A DNA stretch of 18,667 nt. Source: Verrucomicrobiales bacterium (lineage in GTDB: Bacteria > Verrucomicrobiota > Verrucomicrobiia > Limisphaerales > SXQI01). The stretch spans positions 1 through 18,667 of the forward strand of contig SXQI01000143.1 of assembly GCA_005793025.1 (NCBI GenBank). The letters are read 5' to 3'. Every line of letters starts with the position of its first letter. The first letter of the stretch is position 1. This document shows positions 1 to 6,246 of the stretch, piece after piece. The position numbers were made by a program, and so were the translations under genes. The notes below the pieces were generated by a model that saw only the letters and a program-made list of their open reading frames with translations, searched no databases and was not told the DNA's origin.

Positions 1-1
1 A

Positions 2-280
2 AAAGTCGTTGGAGTTTTGGAAACTACCCCTGATATCTCCCCTGCTCCCCGTTACCTCGGTGAACTGATGCGGCGAATGCGGCAGGAGAAAACAAAGGTT
101 ATTTTTGCTGAACCCAATTCTCCAAAGCGATTGGTGGAGCGCGTCGCGGCTGATTTAAAGATCAAGGTGGCTCTGCTTGACACATTGGAAAGTGGGATAC
201 TAAAACCGGGTGAATACGAGGCAGCGATGCGTCGGAATGCGGCAGTAATGGTTCGTGAACTAGGGGATACCGCTCCATGA
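2..280 (+). CDS. Metal ABC transporter substrate-binding protein, C-terminal part (ZnuA/TroA family), truncated by window edge
   Basis: The reading frame is open from the window edge and ends with TGA at 278-280, so only the last 92 residues are visible and the true start lies upstream. The visible part has the usual C-terminal layout of cluster A-I solute-binding proteins: a helix (LGELMRRM), a strand with a partly conserved acid (VIFAEPNSP), a helix, then a strand ending in LLDTLES, where the Asp is the likely fourth metal ligand of the family, and a last helix beginning with the family's typical Y...M..N pattern (YEAAMRRN). In the family this periplasmic protein captures Zn2+ or Mn2+ and hands it to the permease. 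Its stop codon overlaps the ATG of the ATPase gene (ATGA), which supports one operon with the downstream ATPase, permease and Fur-type repressor. Zinc is favoured over manganese only by that context. Confidence 0.8.
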   Translation, partial: KVVGVLETTPDISPAPRYLGELMRRMRQEKTKVIFAEPNSPKRLVERVAADLKIKVALLDTLESGILKPGEYEAAMRRNAAVMVRELGDTAP

Positions 281-1119
281 ACCCTTTCGAACCGTTTCCT
301 AGCCTAAAAACAGCAGATAAATGCGGCTGCGGGCATCAACACTCCGCCCGAGTTAATGAGACTACCAAAGCCATTCCGGTGGTTGAGGTTGTGCAAGGAC
401 AAATCGCTTTTGATGGGACTCCCGTTTTGCGAGGTGTTAACCTGCGCATCCCGGCCGGCGAAATCGTGGCACTAATAGGTCCAAATGGTTCTGGGAAGAC
501 AACTCTTCTTCGTTCGATATTAGGTTTGCAACGACTGGATGAGGGGGAAATACGGCTATTCGGGACCCAAGATCTACCCTCAGTCATGTCGCGTGTGGGT
601 TATGTTCCTCAGCGGCTTTCGTTAGATCGAAGTTTTCCTCTCAGCGTGCGCGAGTTTCTGGCCTTGCGATTGAAACGCACACGATTCTGGTTTTGGCAGA
701 CTCATCGCAAAATCGAAGAGGAGATTCGCCCAACCCTCATTGAAATGGGAGTGGAGGCACTCTTGGACAAGCCCATTGGGAGACTCTCTGGTGGCCAACT
801 GCAACGGGTTTTGATCGCGTTCAGCCTGCTCGAGAAACCAGATTTACTCCTGTTGGATGAACCTACGGCAGGAGTGGATACTCCGGGTGAGCAGTCTTTT
901 TACGAAATGATCGGTCGTGTGCAACAACAGCACAAACTTACCGTCGTCCTCGTTTCCCACGATCTCTCGATGGTTTACCGCCACGCCTCTTGGGTCTACG
1001 CACTCAATGGTGTGATCTGTTGCGAAGGAACTCCGGAGCAAGTGATGAACGCCGATTCCTTAAAACAGGCCTACGGCATCCACGTCGCTCCCTACCAACA
1101 CCATCATCATGTTCACTGA
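277..1119 (+). CDS. znuC: Zinc/metal ABC transporter ATP-binding protein, ZnuC-like
   Basis: A 280-residue ATPase that should power metal import through the permease encoded next. All motifs are present: Walker A GPNGSGKT (68-75), Q-loop Gln112, signature LSGGQ (170-174), Walker B LLLLDEP (190-196) and the switch His228. The start ATG overlaps the upstream stop (ATGA), indicating coupled translation. The ATPase fold begins only near residue 35. Before it is an extension with Cys16, Cys18, His20 and His22 packed as CGCGHQH, and the protein ends in HHHHVH. Both ends could bind zinc. The His tail is encoded by the bases that also contain the permease start codon, so part of its composition may be a by-product of the 11-base gene overlap. 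Manganese or iron transport cannot be excluded, but the ligand-rich ends and the Fur/Zur neighbour favour zinc. Confidence 0.88.
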   Translation: MNPFEPFPSLKTADKCGCGHQHSARVNETTKAIPVVEVVQGQIAFDGTPVLRGVNLRIPAGEIVALIGPNGSGKTTLLRSILGLQRLDEGEIRLFGTQDLPSVMSRVGYVPQRLSLDRSFPLSVREFLALRLKRTRFWFWQTHRKIEEEIRPTLIEMGVEALLDKPIGRLSGGQLQRVLIAFSLLEKPDLLLLDEPTAGVDTPGEQSFYEMIGRVQQQHKLTVVLVSHDLSMVYRHASWVYALNGVICCEGTPEQVMNADSLKQAYGIHVAPYQHHHHVH

Positions 1120-1927
1120 AGCCTACATGCAGCGAGCCATCGCGGCGGCGATAATCCTTGGACCCGTATGTGCCCTGCTAGGAGTGTTCGTAACAGCTCG
1201 TCGTCTCTCGTTTTTCAGTGATACTATTGCCCACGGAGCCCTTGCTGGGGTCGCCATTGGTATTTGGATGGGGCTGACAGACCTTACTCTTCCTATGATC
1301 CTGTTCAGCCTCTCCGTCGCCGTTGCAATGATTTGGCTTAAAGAGAATACTGACCTTTTGACGGATTCCATCATGGCCCTGCTCCTCTCGGGATCCGTCG
1401 CGTTGGGGATACTTATTTTGAGTTTAGTTCGTGGCAATCGTGGGGAGCTTCACAGCTATCTCTTTGGCGACTTGCTCGCGATAGAATGGAAAGATGTCGC
1501 CATCGCAGCAGTGCTATTGCTTGTAGTCCTATTCGGATTATGGAGGTGGTTGACCCCCATCACCCTAATGACAGTGAACGAAGATTTAGCCAAGGTCAGT
1601 TCAGTGAATGTTCGAGCTCTAAACTACGCATTTGTTCTCCTTCTGACTATCACTGTCGCTCTAAGTATTCGCCTTTTGGGAATTGTCCTCGTGACATCGC
1701 TCCTTGTCATCCCTCCCGCCATAGCGCGGCCTCTTAGTCTAAACCTCCGACACCAAATCATCATTAGCATTATTGCTGGTTTCCTAAGCTGCTTCGGAGG
1801 AACTGTTCTTTCTTGGCAACTCAACGTCCCTTGCGGTGCCACCATAGTCCTGACTTGCGTTGGGCTTTTTGTGGTAGCCCTCATCACATCGAAATTTCGC
1901 CAACGGAGTTCGCAACCATATTCTTGA
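1109..1927 (+). CDS. znuB: Metal ABC transporter permease, ZnuB-like (ABC-3 family)
   Basis: A 272-residue inner-membrane protein of the ABC-3 family, with about eight hydrophobic segments. Family landmarks are the cytoplasmic segment after the first helix (RRLSFFSDTIAHGALAGVA), the long hydrophilic loop after the fourth helix that begins near GNRGELHSYLFGD, and the segment LLVIPPAIAR near residue 205, where a conserved Pro-rich helix lies. The chosen ATG at 1109 overlaps the end of the ATPase gene by 11 bases; an in-frame ATG at 1127 is an alternative and would remove six residues. The protein is expected to form the homodimeric channel that accepts metal from the periplasmic binding protein. 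Only two bases separate its stop from the proposed start of the Fur-type repressor gene. Confidence 0.88.
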   Translation: MFTEAYMQRAIAAAIILGPVCALLGVFVTARRLSFFSDTIAHGALAGVAIGIWMGLTDLTLPMILFSLSVAVAMIWLKENTDLLTDSIMALLLSGSVALGILILSLVRGNRGELHSYLFGDLLAIEWKDVAIAAVLLLVVLFGLWRWLTPITLMTVNEDLAKVSSVNVRALNYAFVLLLTITVALSIRLLGIVLVTSLLVIPPAIARPLSLNLRHQIIISIIAGFLSCFGGTVLSWQLNVPCGATIVLTCVGLFVVALITSKFRQRSSQPYS

Positions 1928-1929
1928 GG

Positions 1930-2388
1930 ATGAATAGGAAATGCCACCATGCTCAATCAAAGCCGGTTCAACTGGGGAACCTAGAAGAAAAACTTCATTC
2001 ACGCTCCCTTAAAATCACCGGCCCTCGCCAGGCGATTCTAGAGGTAATGCGCCAGGAGCGCCACCCGGCGACAGCCAAGGAAATCATGGCTGCTTTACCC
2101 AAAGGGATCTGCGACCTAGTTACAGTTTATCGCGCCATGCACTTATTGGAAAAAATAGAATTGGTGCGTCGATTTGATTTCGGTGATGGGACTGCTCGCT
2201 TTGAACTCGTCCGTGGAAATACTGAAGATCATCACCACCACCTCGTCTGCACGGCATGTTCTTTAGTTGTAGAGCTTGAGGAATGTTTCCCTAACGCTCT
2301 AGAACAGCGCATTGCCCAAACGAGTGGGTTTCAACGGCTTAGCCATCGCTTGGAATTCTTCGGCATTTGTCCGAAATGCCAGCTTTGA
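1930..2388 (+). CDS. zur: Fur-family metal-responsive repressor, probably Zur
   Basis: A 152-residue regulator starting at the ATG at 1930, two bases after the permease stop. The frame is open further upstream, but that part would overlap the permease and has no family similarity. The order of elements is a winged helix (about 25-85, with recognition helix around DLVTVYRAMHLLEK), then the dimerisation domain with a His cluster at 101-104, CTAC at 107-110 and CPKC at 147-150. The two Cys pairs form the structural zinc site of Fur/Zur/PerR proteins. Placement at the end of a metal-uptake operon suggests that it represses this operon when zinc is plentiful. A GAGG sequence abuts the ATG, too close for a standard ribosome site, so translation may be coupled to the permease gene. 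An iron-type Fur role is less likely given the neighbours. Confidence 0.82.
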   Translation: MNRKCHHAQSKPVQLGNLEEKLHSRSLKITGPRQAILEVMRQERHPATAKEIMAALPKGICDLVTVYRAMHLLEKIELVRRFDFGDGTARFELVRGNTEDHHHHLVCTACSLVVELEECFPNALEQRIAQTSGFQRLSHRLEFFGICPKCQL

Positions 2389-2418
2389 TTTCCTAACGGC
2401 TTCGCGCCGAGGTTGAAA

Positions 2419-3201
2419 CTATTTCCCCGTTGGCTTGAGGTAGGATTTATTCAATTTTTTGCAAGACCACAGCATCCCTCGCGTGACCATATCGAGGTAA
2501 CGAGGATCAGAAACAGTCGCGTTGTTGTGCCCTAGGGTAGTGCTAAAAACTCGAGTAGAACCATACTGATTTCCCCAAGCAACGATTGTCTCGACTTCCT
2601 TGGTACTGCCGTCTCTTTGTTTGATTGTCTGTTTCCCGCGAGCCAATGGATGCGCTGATTCGAACACTTTGATGTTGTTGTATAATTCCTCGTTCACAGT
2701 GGTCCAATCGCTTGCCCCCTTCGTTACCGGGTGTGCTGGATCAACAAAATGAATGGCGATTGGTTCTTGAGGTCCATGACCTGAGGATTGAATCCCCACA
2801 AATTTGAACCAATCATCGGTGCCTGTTCGGTAACAATGCATAGCGCAATGTAGGTTCACCGCAGCAACCTTTTTGTGAGCGGATAAAATATTCTGCACAT
2901 AAGGCATCTCCTTCACATCGGCGGAACACTCATCGTGGATCACGACATCATAACCCTTGGCCCAGTCCACTTTTTCGTACATTTCGAACCGTGCCTTCGT
3001 GCTTGTATCTGCGGAATAAACAACATCTACCACTACATTTGCTCTCGCTTCCAACCCCTTCTTGAGGATGTCTTTTTGAGCTGGATAATCATGACAACAC
3101 CCACCCAAAATCAACATGGCTCGCAGAGGTTTTGGGGCAGCCTGTAAGCTTCCAGCCAAACAAATGAACAACAATAAAAATTTCGTAGGGGTCATAATCA
3201 T
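2419..3201 (-). CDS. Secreted ThuA-like domain protein
   Basis: A 260-residue protein with an export signal: a short basic start, a hydrophobic core (LLLFICLAGS) and a likely cleavage site after LQA. The mature part is a single ThuA-like domain of the glutamine-amidotransferase-like superfamily. It has the ILGGCCHDY strand-turn, the NLHCAMHCYR segment near 117-125 and the closing TTLGHNNAT motif near 221-229, followed by the typical MLWS helix. ThuA-like proteins of this type are common in planctomycetes and verrucomicrobia, where they sit near carbohydrate genes; their reaction is not firmly known. The start at 3201 was chosen because it precedes the signal peptide and has an AGG about nine bases upstream. 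An in-frame ATG at 3195 is equally plausible, whereas the upstream ATG at 3258 would add non-signal residues. Convergent with zur, divergent from the next gene. Confidence 0.82.
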   Translation of the reverse strand: MIMTPTKFLLLFICLAGSLQAAPKPLRAMLILGGCCHDYPAQKDILKKGLEARANVVVDVVYSADTSTKARFEMYEKVDWAKGYDVVIHDECSADVKEMPYVQNILSAHKKVAAVNLHCAMHCYRTGTDDWFKFVGIQSSGHGPQEPIAIHFVDPAHPVTKGASDWTTVNEELYNNIKVFESAHPLARGKQTIKQRDGSTKEVETIVAWGNQYGSTRVFSTTLGHNNATVSDPRYLDMVTRGMLWSCKKLNKSYLKPTGK

Positions 3202-3224
3202 GCTGAAACCTAATATTGATCGGA

Positions 3225-3243
3225 CTCCCCTGTCTAGGGGGAG
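3225..3243. other. GC-rich inverted repeat in the thuA leader
   Basis: CTCCCC and GGGGAG form a perfect 6-base inverted repeat separated by seven bases. It lies 24 to 42 bases upstream of the thuA-like start codon, so it would fold in the 5' leader of that mRNA or act as a protein-binding palindrome in the divergent promoter region. No T-run follows on either strand, so it is not a standard terminator. Its role is unknown. Confidence 0.35.
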
Positions 3244-3266
3244 AATGATTGTTTTCAATACTCCAG

Positions 3267-3301
3267 GAATTCAGAATTGGGCGTGAATTGTTTTTGAATT
3301 C
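3267..3301. repeat. Four GAATT boxes in the thuA / desulfurase-like divergent promoter region
   Basis: GAATT followed by C or G occurs at 3267, 3274, 3285 and 3296. The last three are spaced exactly 11 bases apart, about one helical turn, so they would face the same side of the DNA. The whole set lies in the gap between two divergent genes, just upstream of the plus-strand start at 3317. An ATGATTG/CAATCAT inverted repeat (3245-3251 and 3301-3307) flanks it. This layout fits an operator or an AT-rich promoter element. No clear -35/-10 pair could be assigned. Confidence 0.35.
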
Positions 3302-3316
3302 AATCATGATAGGGCA

Positions 3317-4471
3317 ATGTCAGATCGAGTTTATCTGGATCATATAGGGACAACTCCGTTGGCTGCAGAGGTTCGCCTCGAGATGGAACCTTGGTTATTT
3401 GACCGGTTTGCTAATCCAGCGGGATTGCATCAAGAAGCCTTCATCGCAAGAGAGGCACTGGCACAAGCTCGTGATCGTGTAGCTAGTTTCATCAACGCAA
3501 AAAACCCCGAGGAAATCATTTTTAGTGGAAGTGGCACGGAAGCTCTCAACCTAGGATTCACCGGCGCAGCTTTGGCGGCCCAAAATCGGGGCAGGCATTT
3601 GGTGATCGGATCTACCGAGCACCCGGCCATTATCGGAGCCGCTGAAACATTGTGTAACCAAGGCTACTCTTGCACTCGAGTAGGACCCGATGGTTTAGGC
3701 TTCATTGATCCGGATGCAGTTCTTGCAGCTGTCGAGGAGCAAACCACTGTCGTGTCCATCCATCTGGCCAATCATGACACCGGAACGATTCAATCGATCA
3801 GCAAAATCGCGAATGGTTTGAAGAATCACTCAGCAACCCTCGTTGTCGATGCGACCGCAGCCGCAGGCTGGATCCCAATCGATGTTCAAGAATTAGGTGC
3901 TGATTTGTTGATGTTTTCTCCCCATCGATTCCATGGTCCTTCCGGAGTTGGCATCCTTTACCGACGTCGAGGAACAAGGCTTTCCCCACTGTTCTACGGC
4001 GGACAACAGGAATCTGGGCTCCGACCGGGAATGGAGAATATCGCAGCGATTGTTGGCGCAGGTGCTGCAGTGGAGTTGGCGACGATTCGCCTGAAAACAT
4101 TGCCACGACTTTGGACAGAAGAATTGCTTGATCTGTGGCATGAGATTGAAAAATCGGTCGGCCCTGTAGTTCTTCACGGCCCGATTCCGGGTTCGCAACG
4201 ACTGCCTAGGATTCTTAATTTCTCCGTGCTGAAAGTTGACGGGGAAGGAATGGCGCTAGCACTCGACCTTAAAGGATTTGCGGTGGCAAGCGGAGCAGCC
4301 TGTGTAACTCATTCGATGCGAATGCCACCCGTCCTCGCGGCGATGGGTGTGGAATTGGCTTTAGGGAAAAGTAACCTCATTGTTTCACTTGGTGCATCTG
4401 CTTCTAGGGAAGCGTTACAAAGGTTCGTAAAAGCACTCACCGAAGTTGTAAAACGTTTTCGTGGACTTTGA
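3317..4471 (+). CDS. Cysteine-desulfurase-like (NifS/IscS fold) protein lacking the PLP lysine; probable pseudoenzyme
   Basis: A 384-residue, full-length aminotransferase-class-V protein whose closest recognisable relatives are NifS/IscS desulfurases. Conserved features are the N-terminal YLDHIGTTP, the phosphate-loop-like SGSGTEALN (70-78), His102 in EHPA that should stack on PLP, Asp178, and the mobile-loop Cys329 in SGAAC. Several key positions are changed. The Schiff-base Lys is Arg204 (SPHRFHGP where SxHKxxGP is expected), the Gln of DATQ is Ala181, the Thr of RxGT is Met239, and the Arg that binds the substrate carboxylate is Ile355 (LIVSLG). The Lys-to-Arg change needs at least two base substitutions, so it is not a single sequencing error, and the frame is intact. 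Classical desulfurase chemistry therefore looks impossible. With mrp and sufT downstream, a scaffold or sulfur-relay role in Fe-S assembly is plausible but inferred. Confidence 0.8.
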   Translation: MSDRVYLDHIGTTPLAAEVRLEMEPWLFDRFANPAGLHQEAFIAREALAQARDRVASFINAKNPEEIIFSGSGTEALNLGFTGAALAAQNRGRHLVIGSTEHPAIIGAAETLCNQGYSCTRVGPDGLGFIDPDAVLAAVEEQTTVVSIHLANHDTGTIQSISKIANGLKNHSATLVVDATAAAGWIPIDVQELGADLLMFSPHRFHGPSGVGILYRRRGTRLSPLFYGGQQESGLRPGMENIAAIVGAGAAVELATIRLKTLPRLWTEELLDLWHEIEKSVGPVVLHGPIPGSQRLPRILNFSVLKVDGEGMALALDLKGFAVASGAACVTHSMRMPPVLAAMGVELALGKSNLIVSLGASASREALQRFVKALTEVVKRFRGL

Positions 4472-4527
4472 TTCATGTTTTCTCCCATCGCCATTCGAAA
4501 ACCACCGTGTTAAACTTTGGGTTAACG

Positions 4528-5568
4528 ATGGTGAACGAAACTGAAATAAAAACGGCCCTACAAACAGTGAAGTATCCGGGTTATTCTCGCGATATTGTCT
4601 CCTTTGGTTTGGTTAAGAATATCTCTTCTGCTCAAGGTTCCGTGACTGTGCAGATCCAGCTTTCTTCGGGAACACCCGAGATTGTCCAACAAATCAAAGC
4701 GGAGAGCGAACAGGCAATACGTGCGATCCCCGGTGTTCAAAGGGTGTTTGTTCAGGTTAACCTACCTGCGGCTGGATCAGCACCAGCTGCAAATCCACTT
4801 ACAAACCCGAGCCGGGTTTCGGGTCTAAAACGCATTGTGGCTATCGCCAGCGGAAAAGGCGGCGTCGGAAAATCAACCACATCGGTGAATCTCGCATGTG
4901 CTCTGAGTCTCTTGGGATCACGCGTCGGGTTGCTAGATTGCGATATTTACGGCCCGAGCATTCCACTGATGATGGGGATCAGGCATAAACCGACCGTGAA
5001 CGAGAAGGAGCAGTTGGTTCCCCTAGAAAACCATGGGGTCAAGTTGATGAGTATGGGGTTCTTACTAGACGGTGATTCCCCTGTGATTTGGCGCGGGCCG
5101 ATGATCATGAAAACAATCCAGCAGTTTTTCTTTTCGGTCGCTTGGGGAGAATTGGATTATCTTCTGGTGGATCTTCCGCCAGGAACCGGGGACGCTCAAT
5201 TGTCCCTATGTCAGACAGTCCCACTCGACGGCGGAGTAGTTGTGACGACGCCTCAGGAGGCCTCTTTAGGGGTGGTTCGCAAAGGCATCGGAATGTTTCA
5301 AAAGTTGAATGTTCCGATTCTTGGGATTGTAGAAAACATGAGTTACTTCACAACTCCTGCTGGGGAACGCCTCGAGATTTTTGGGCACGGAGGCGGCCGC
5401 GATGAAGCCGATCGCCAAGGAGTGCCATTTCTAGGAGAAATCCCACTCATTACCGATGTGCGAGTAGGCGGTGATAGAGGTGAACCTATCACGATTTCCG
5501 CCCCGAATGGTATCGCTGGGCAGGCGTTTACTCAGGTAGCCATAGCCTTGCGAGAACGACTTCCATAA
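4528..5568 (+). CDS. mrp: Mrp/ApbC-type iron-sulfur carrier P-loop ATPase
   Basis: A 346-residue cytoplasmic protein of the Mrp/ApbC/Nbp35 family, which carries Fe-S clusters to apo-proteins. An N-terminal DUF59 (MIP18-type) domain covers about 1-80, joined by an Ala/Pro-rich linker to the ATPase. The ATPase shows the deviant Walker A GKGGVGKST (110-118 region), DCDIYGPS (137-144) and the DLPPGTGDAQ switch (215-224). The C-terminal CxxC that normally bridges the cluster between subunits is absent: after ENMSYF the sequence is TTPAGE, then IFGHGGG. Such CxxC-less Mrp proteins exist in other phyla, so activity is not ruled out. The start at 4528 is preferred because the DUF59 domain begins there; a TTG at 4468 would overlap the upstream stop and add 20 residues without family similarity. 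It sits 56 bases after the desulfurase-like gene and 14 before sufT. Confidence 0.9.
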   Translation: MVNETEIKTALQTVKYPGYSRDIVSFGLVKNISSAQGSVTVQIQLSSGTPEIVQQIKAESEQAIRAIPGVQRVFVQVNLPAAGSAPAANPLTNPSRVSGLKRIVAIASGKGGVGKSTTSVNLACALSLLGSRVGLLDCDIYGPSIPLMMGIRHKPTVNEKEQLVPLENHGVKLMSMGFLLDGDSPVIWRGPMIMKTIQQFFFSVAWGELDYLLVDLPPGTGDAQLSLCQTVPLDGGVVVTTPQEASLGVVRKGIGMFQKLNVPILGIVENMSYFTTPAGERLEIFGHGGGRDEADRQGVPFLGEIPLITDVRVGGDRGEPITISAPNGIAGQAFTQVAIALRERLP

Positions 5569-5582
5569 AGTAGGTTTAACCA

Positions 5583-5939
5583 ATGAACGACACTCCTCCA
5601 GAAGGGGTTTTAGACCAAAGATCCACGGCAGTTTCAGAGCAGATGATCTGGGATCAACTCAGACACTGTTTTGATCCAGAGATTCCCCTCAACATTGTTG
5701 ACCTAGGATTAGTTTATGACGTGGTCATTCAGGGATCCAAGGTCGATGTAAAAATGACGCTTACTGCCCCGGGTTGCCATATGGGCGGGCAGATCGCAGC
5801 AGATGTTCAGTCGAAAGTATTGGCGATCGAACAGGTCGAAGAAACAAATGTCGAACTGGTGTGGGATCCTCCTTGGCACCAGAGCATGATCTCCGCAGAA
5901 GGTCGAAAAAAACTGGGGCTTGATTCGACAAACGGGTGA
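5583..5939 (+). CDS. sufT: SufT-like DUF59/MIP18-family Fe-S assembly protein
   Basis: A 118-residue single-domain protein. The fold begins near residue 20 and carries the hallmarks of the SufT/PaaD/MIP18 group: DPEIPLNIVDLGLVYDV (31-47), TLTAPGCHMG with the conserved Cys65, and the closing ELVWDPPW (91-98) followed by a short helix. Members help mature Fe-S proteins; bacterial SufT has been linked to delivery of clusters under high Fe-S demand. The gene starts 14 bases after mrp, with an AGG about ten bases before the ATG, so co-transcription is very likely. Its first 19 residues are polar and not conserved with the family as far as can be judged. The same domain also forms the N-terminus of the upstream Mrp protein, so the locus carries two DUF59 copies. 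Confidence 0.85.
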   Translation: MNDTPPEGVLDQRSTAVSEQMIWDQLRHCFDPEIPLNIVDLGLVYDVVIQGSKVDVKMTLTAPGCHMGGQIAADVQSKVLAIEQVEETNVELVWDPPWHQSMISAEGRKKLGLDSTNG

Positions 5940-5982
5940 GGATAATAGGTTGTTGGTAGCTGTTAATTGACGCTTTTTGTTT

Positions 5983-6189
5983 ATGGTTTCCGAGCACCAG
6001 AGCGGTAATGAATTGGTCAAAAATTCTTCCCTTTACCGAGAGTATCTCGCTGAACGCGAGGAGATACTCCGACACAAATGGATTGAGTCAGAGAAATCGG
6101 GGCGGGATATCGGCTTCGAACAGGCACTGACCGATTGGATCGTTAAACACCGGACCCAATGGCGCAAGGCTCGCCAAGCCAATCAGTAA
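5983..6189 (+). CDS. Small DUF4032-like protein of unknown function
   Basis: A 68-residue, highly charged protein with no signal peptide or membrane segment. The central block LAEREEILRHKWIESEKSG followed by RDIGFEQAL resembles the short conserved segment that DUF4032 proteins carry (an AE-x-hydrophobic-L-x-HKW...SE-x-GRDIG pattern), but the rest of that family's long domain is missing. It is predicted to be almost entirely helical. The start at 5983 is the first ATG; no good ribosome site precedes it. It lies 43 bases after sufT and 57 before pyrR on the same strand. The family match is from memory of the motif. No function can be assigned; the location next to Fe-S genes is the only hint. 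Confidence 0.62.
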   Translation: MVSEHQSGNELVKNSSLYREYLAEREEILRHKWIESEKSGRDIGFEQALTDWIVKHRTQWRKARQANQ

Positions 6190-6246
6190 CTTTAGGCTTT
6201 CCAACTATTTCCACCTACGACCGCTGAAGTCACGGGTTAAACACCG

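Noticed and set aside
1813..1929. Upstream extension of the Fur/Zur reading frame into the permease gene
   Set aside because: It would overlap about 115 bases of permease coding sequence and has no Fur-family similarity; the ATG at 1930 fits family length.
2397..2409. Short CGGC/GCCG hairpin between the convergent zur and thuA-like genes
   Set aside because: Only four base pairs with a five-base loop and no T-run; too weak to call a terminator.
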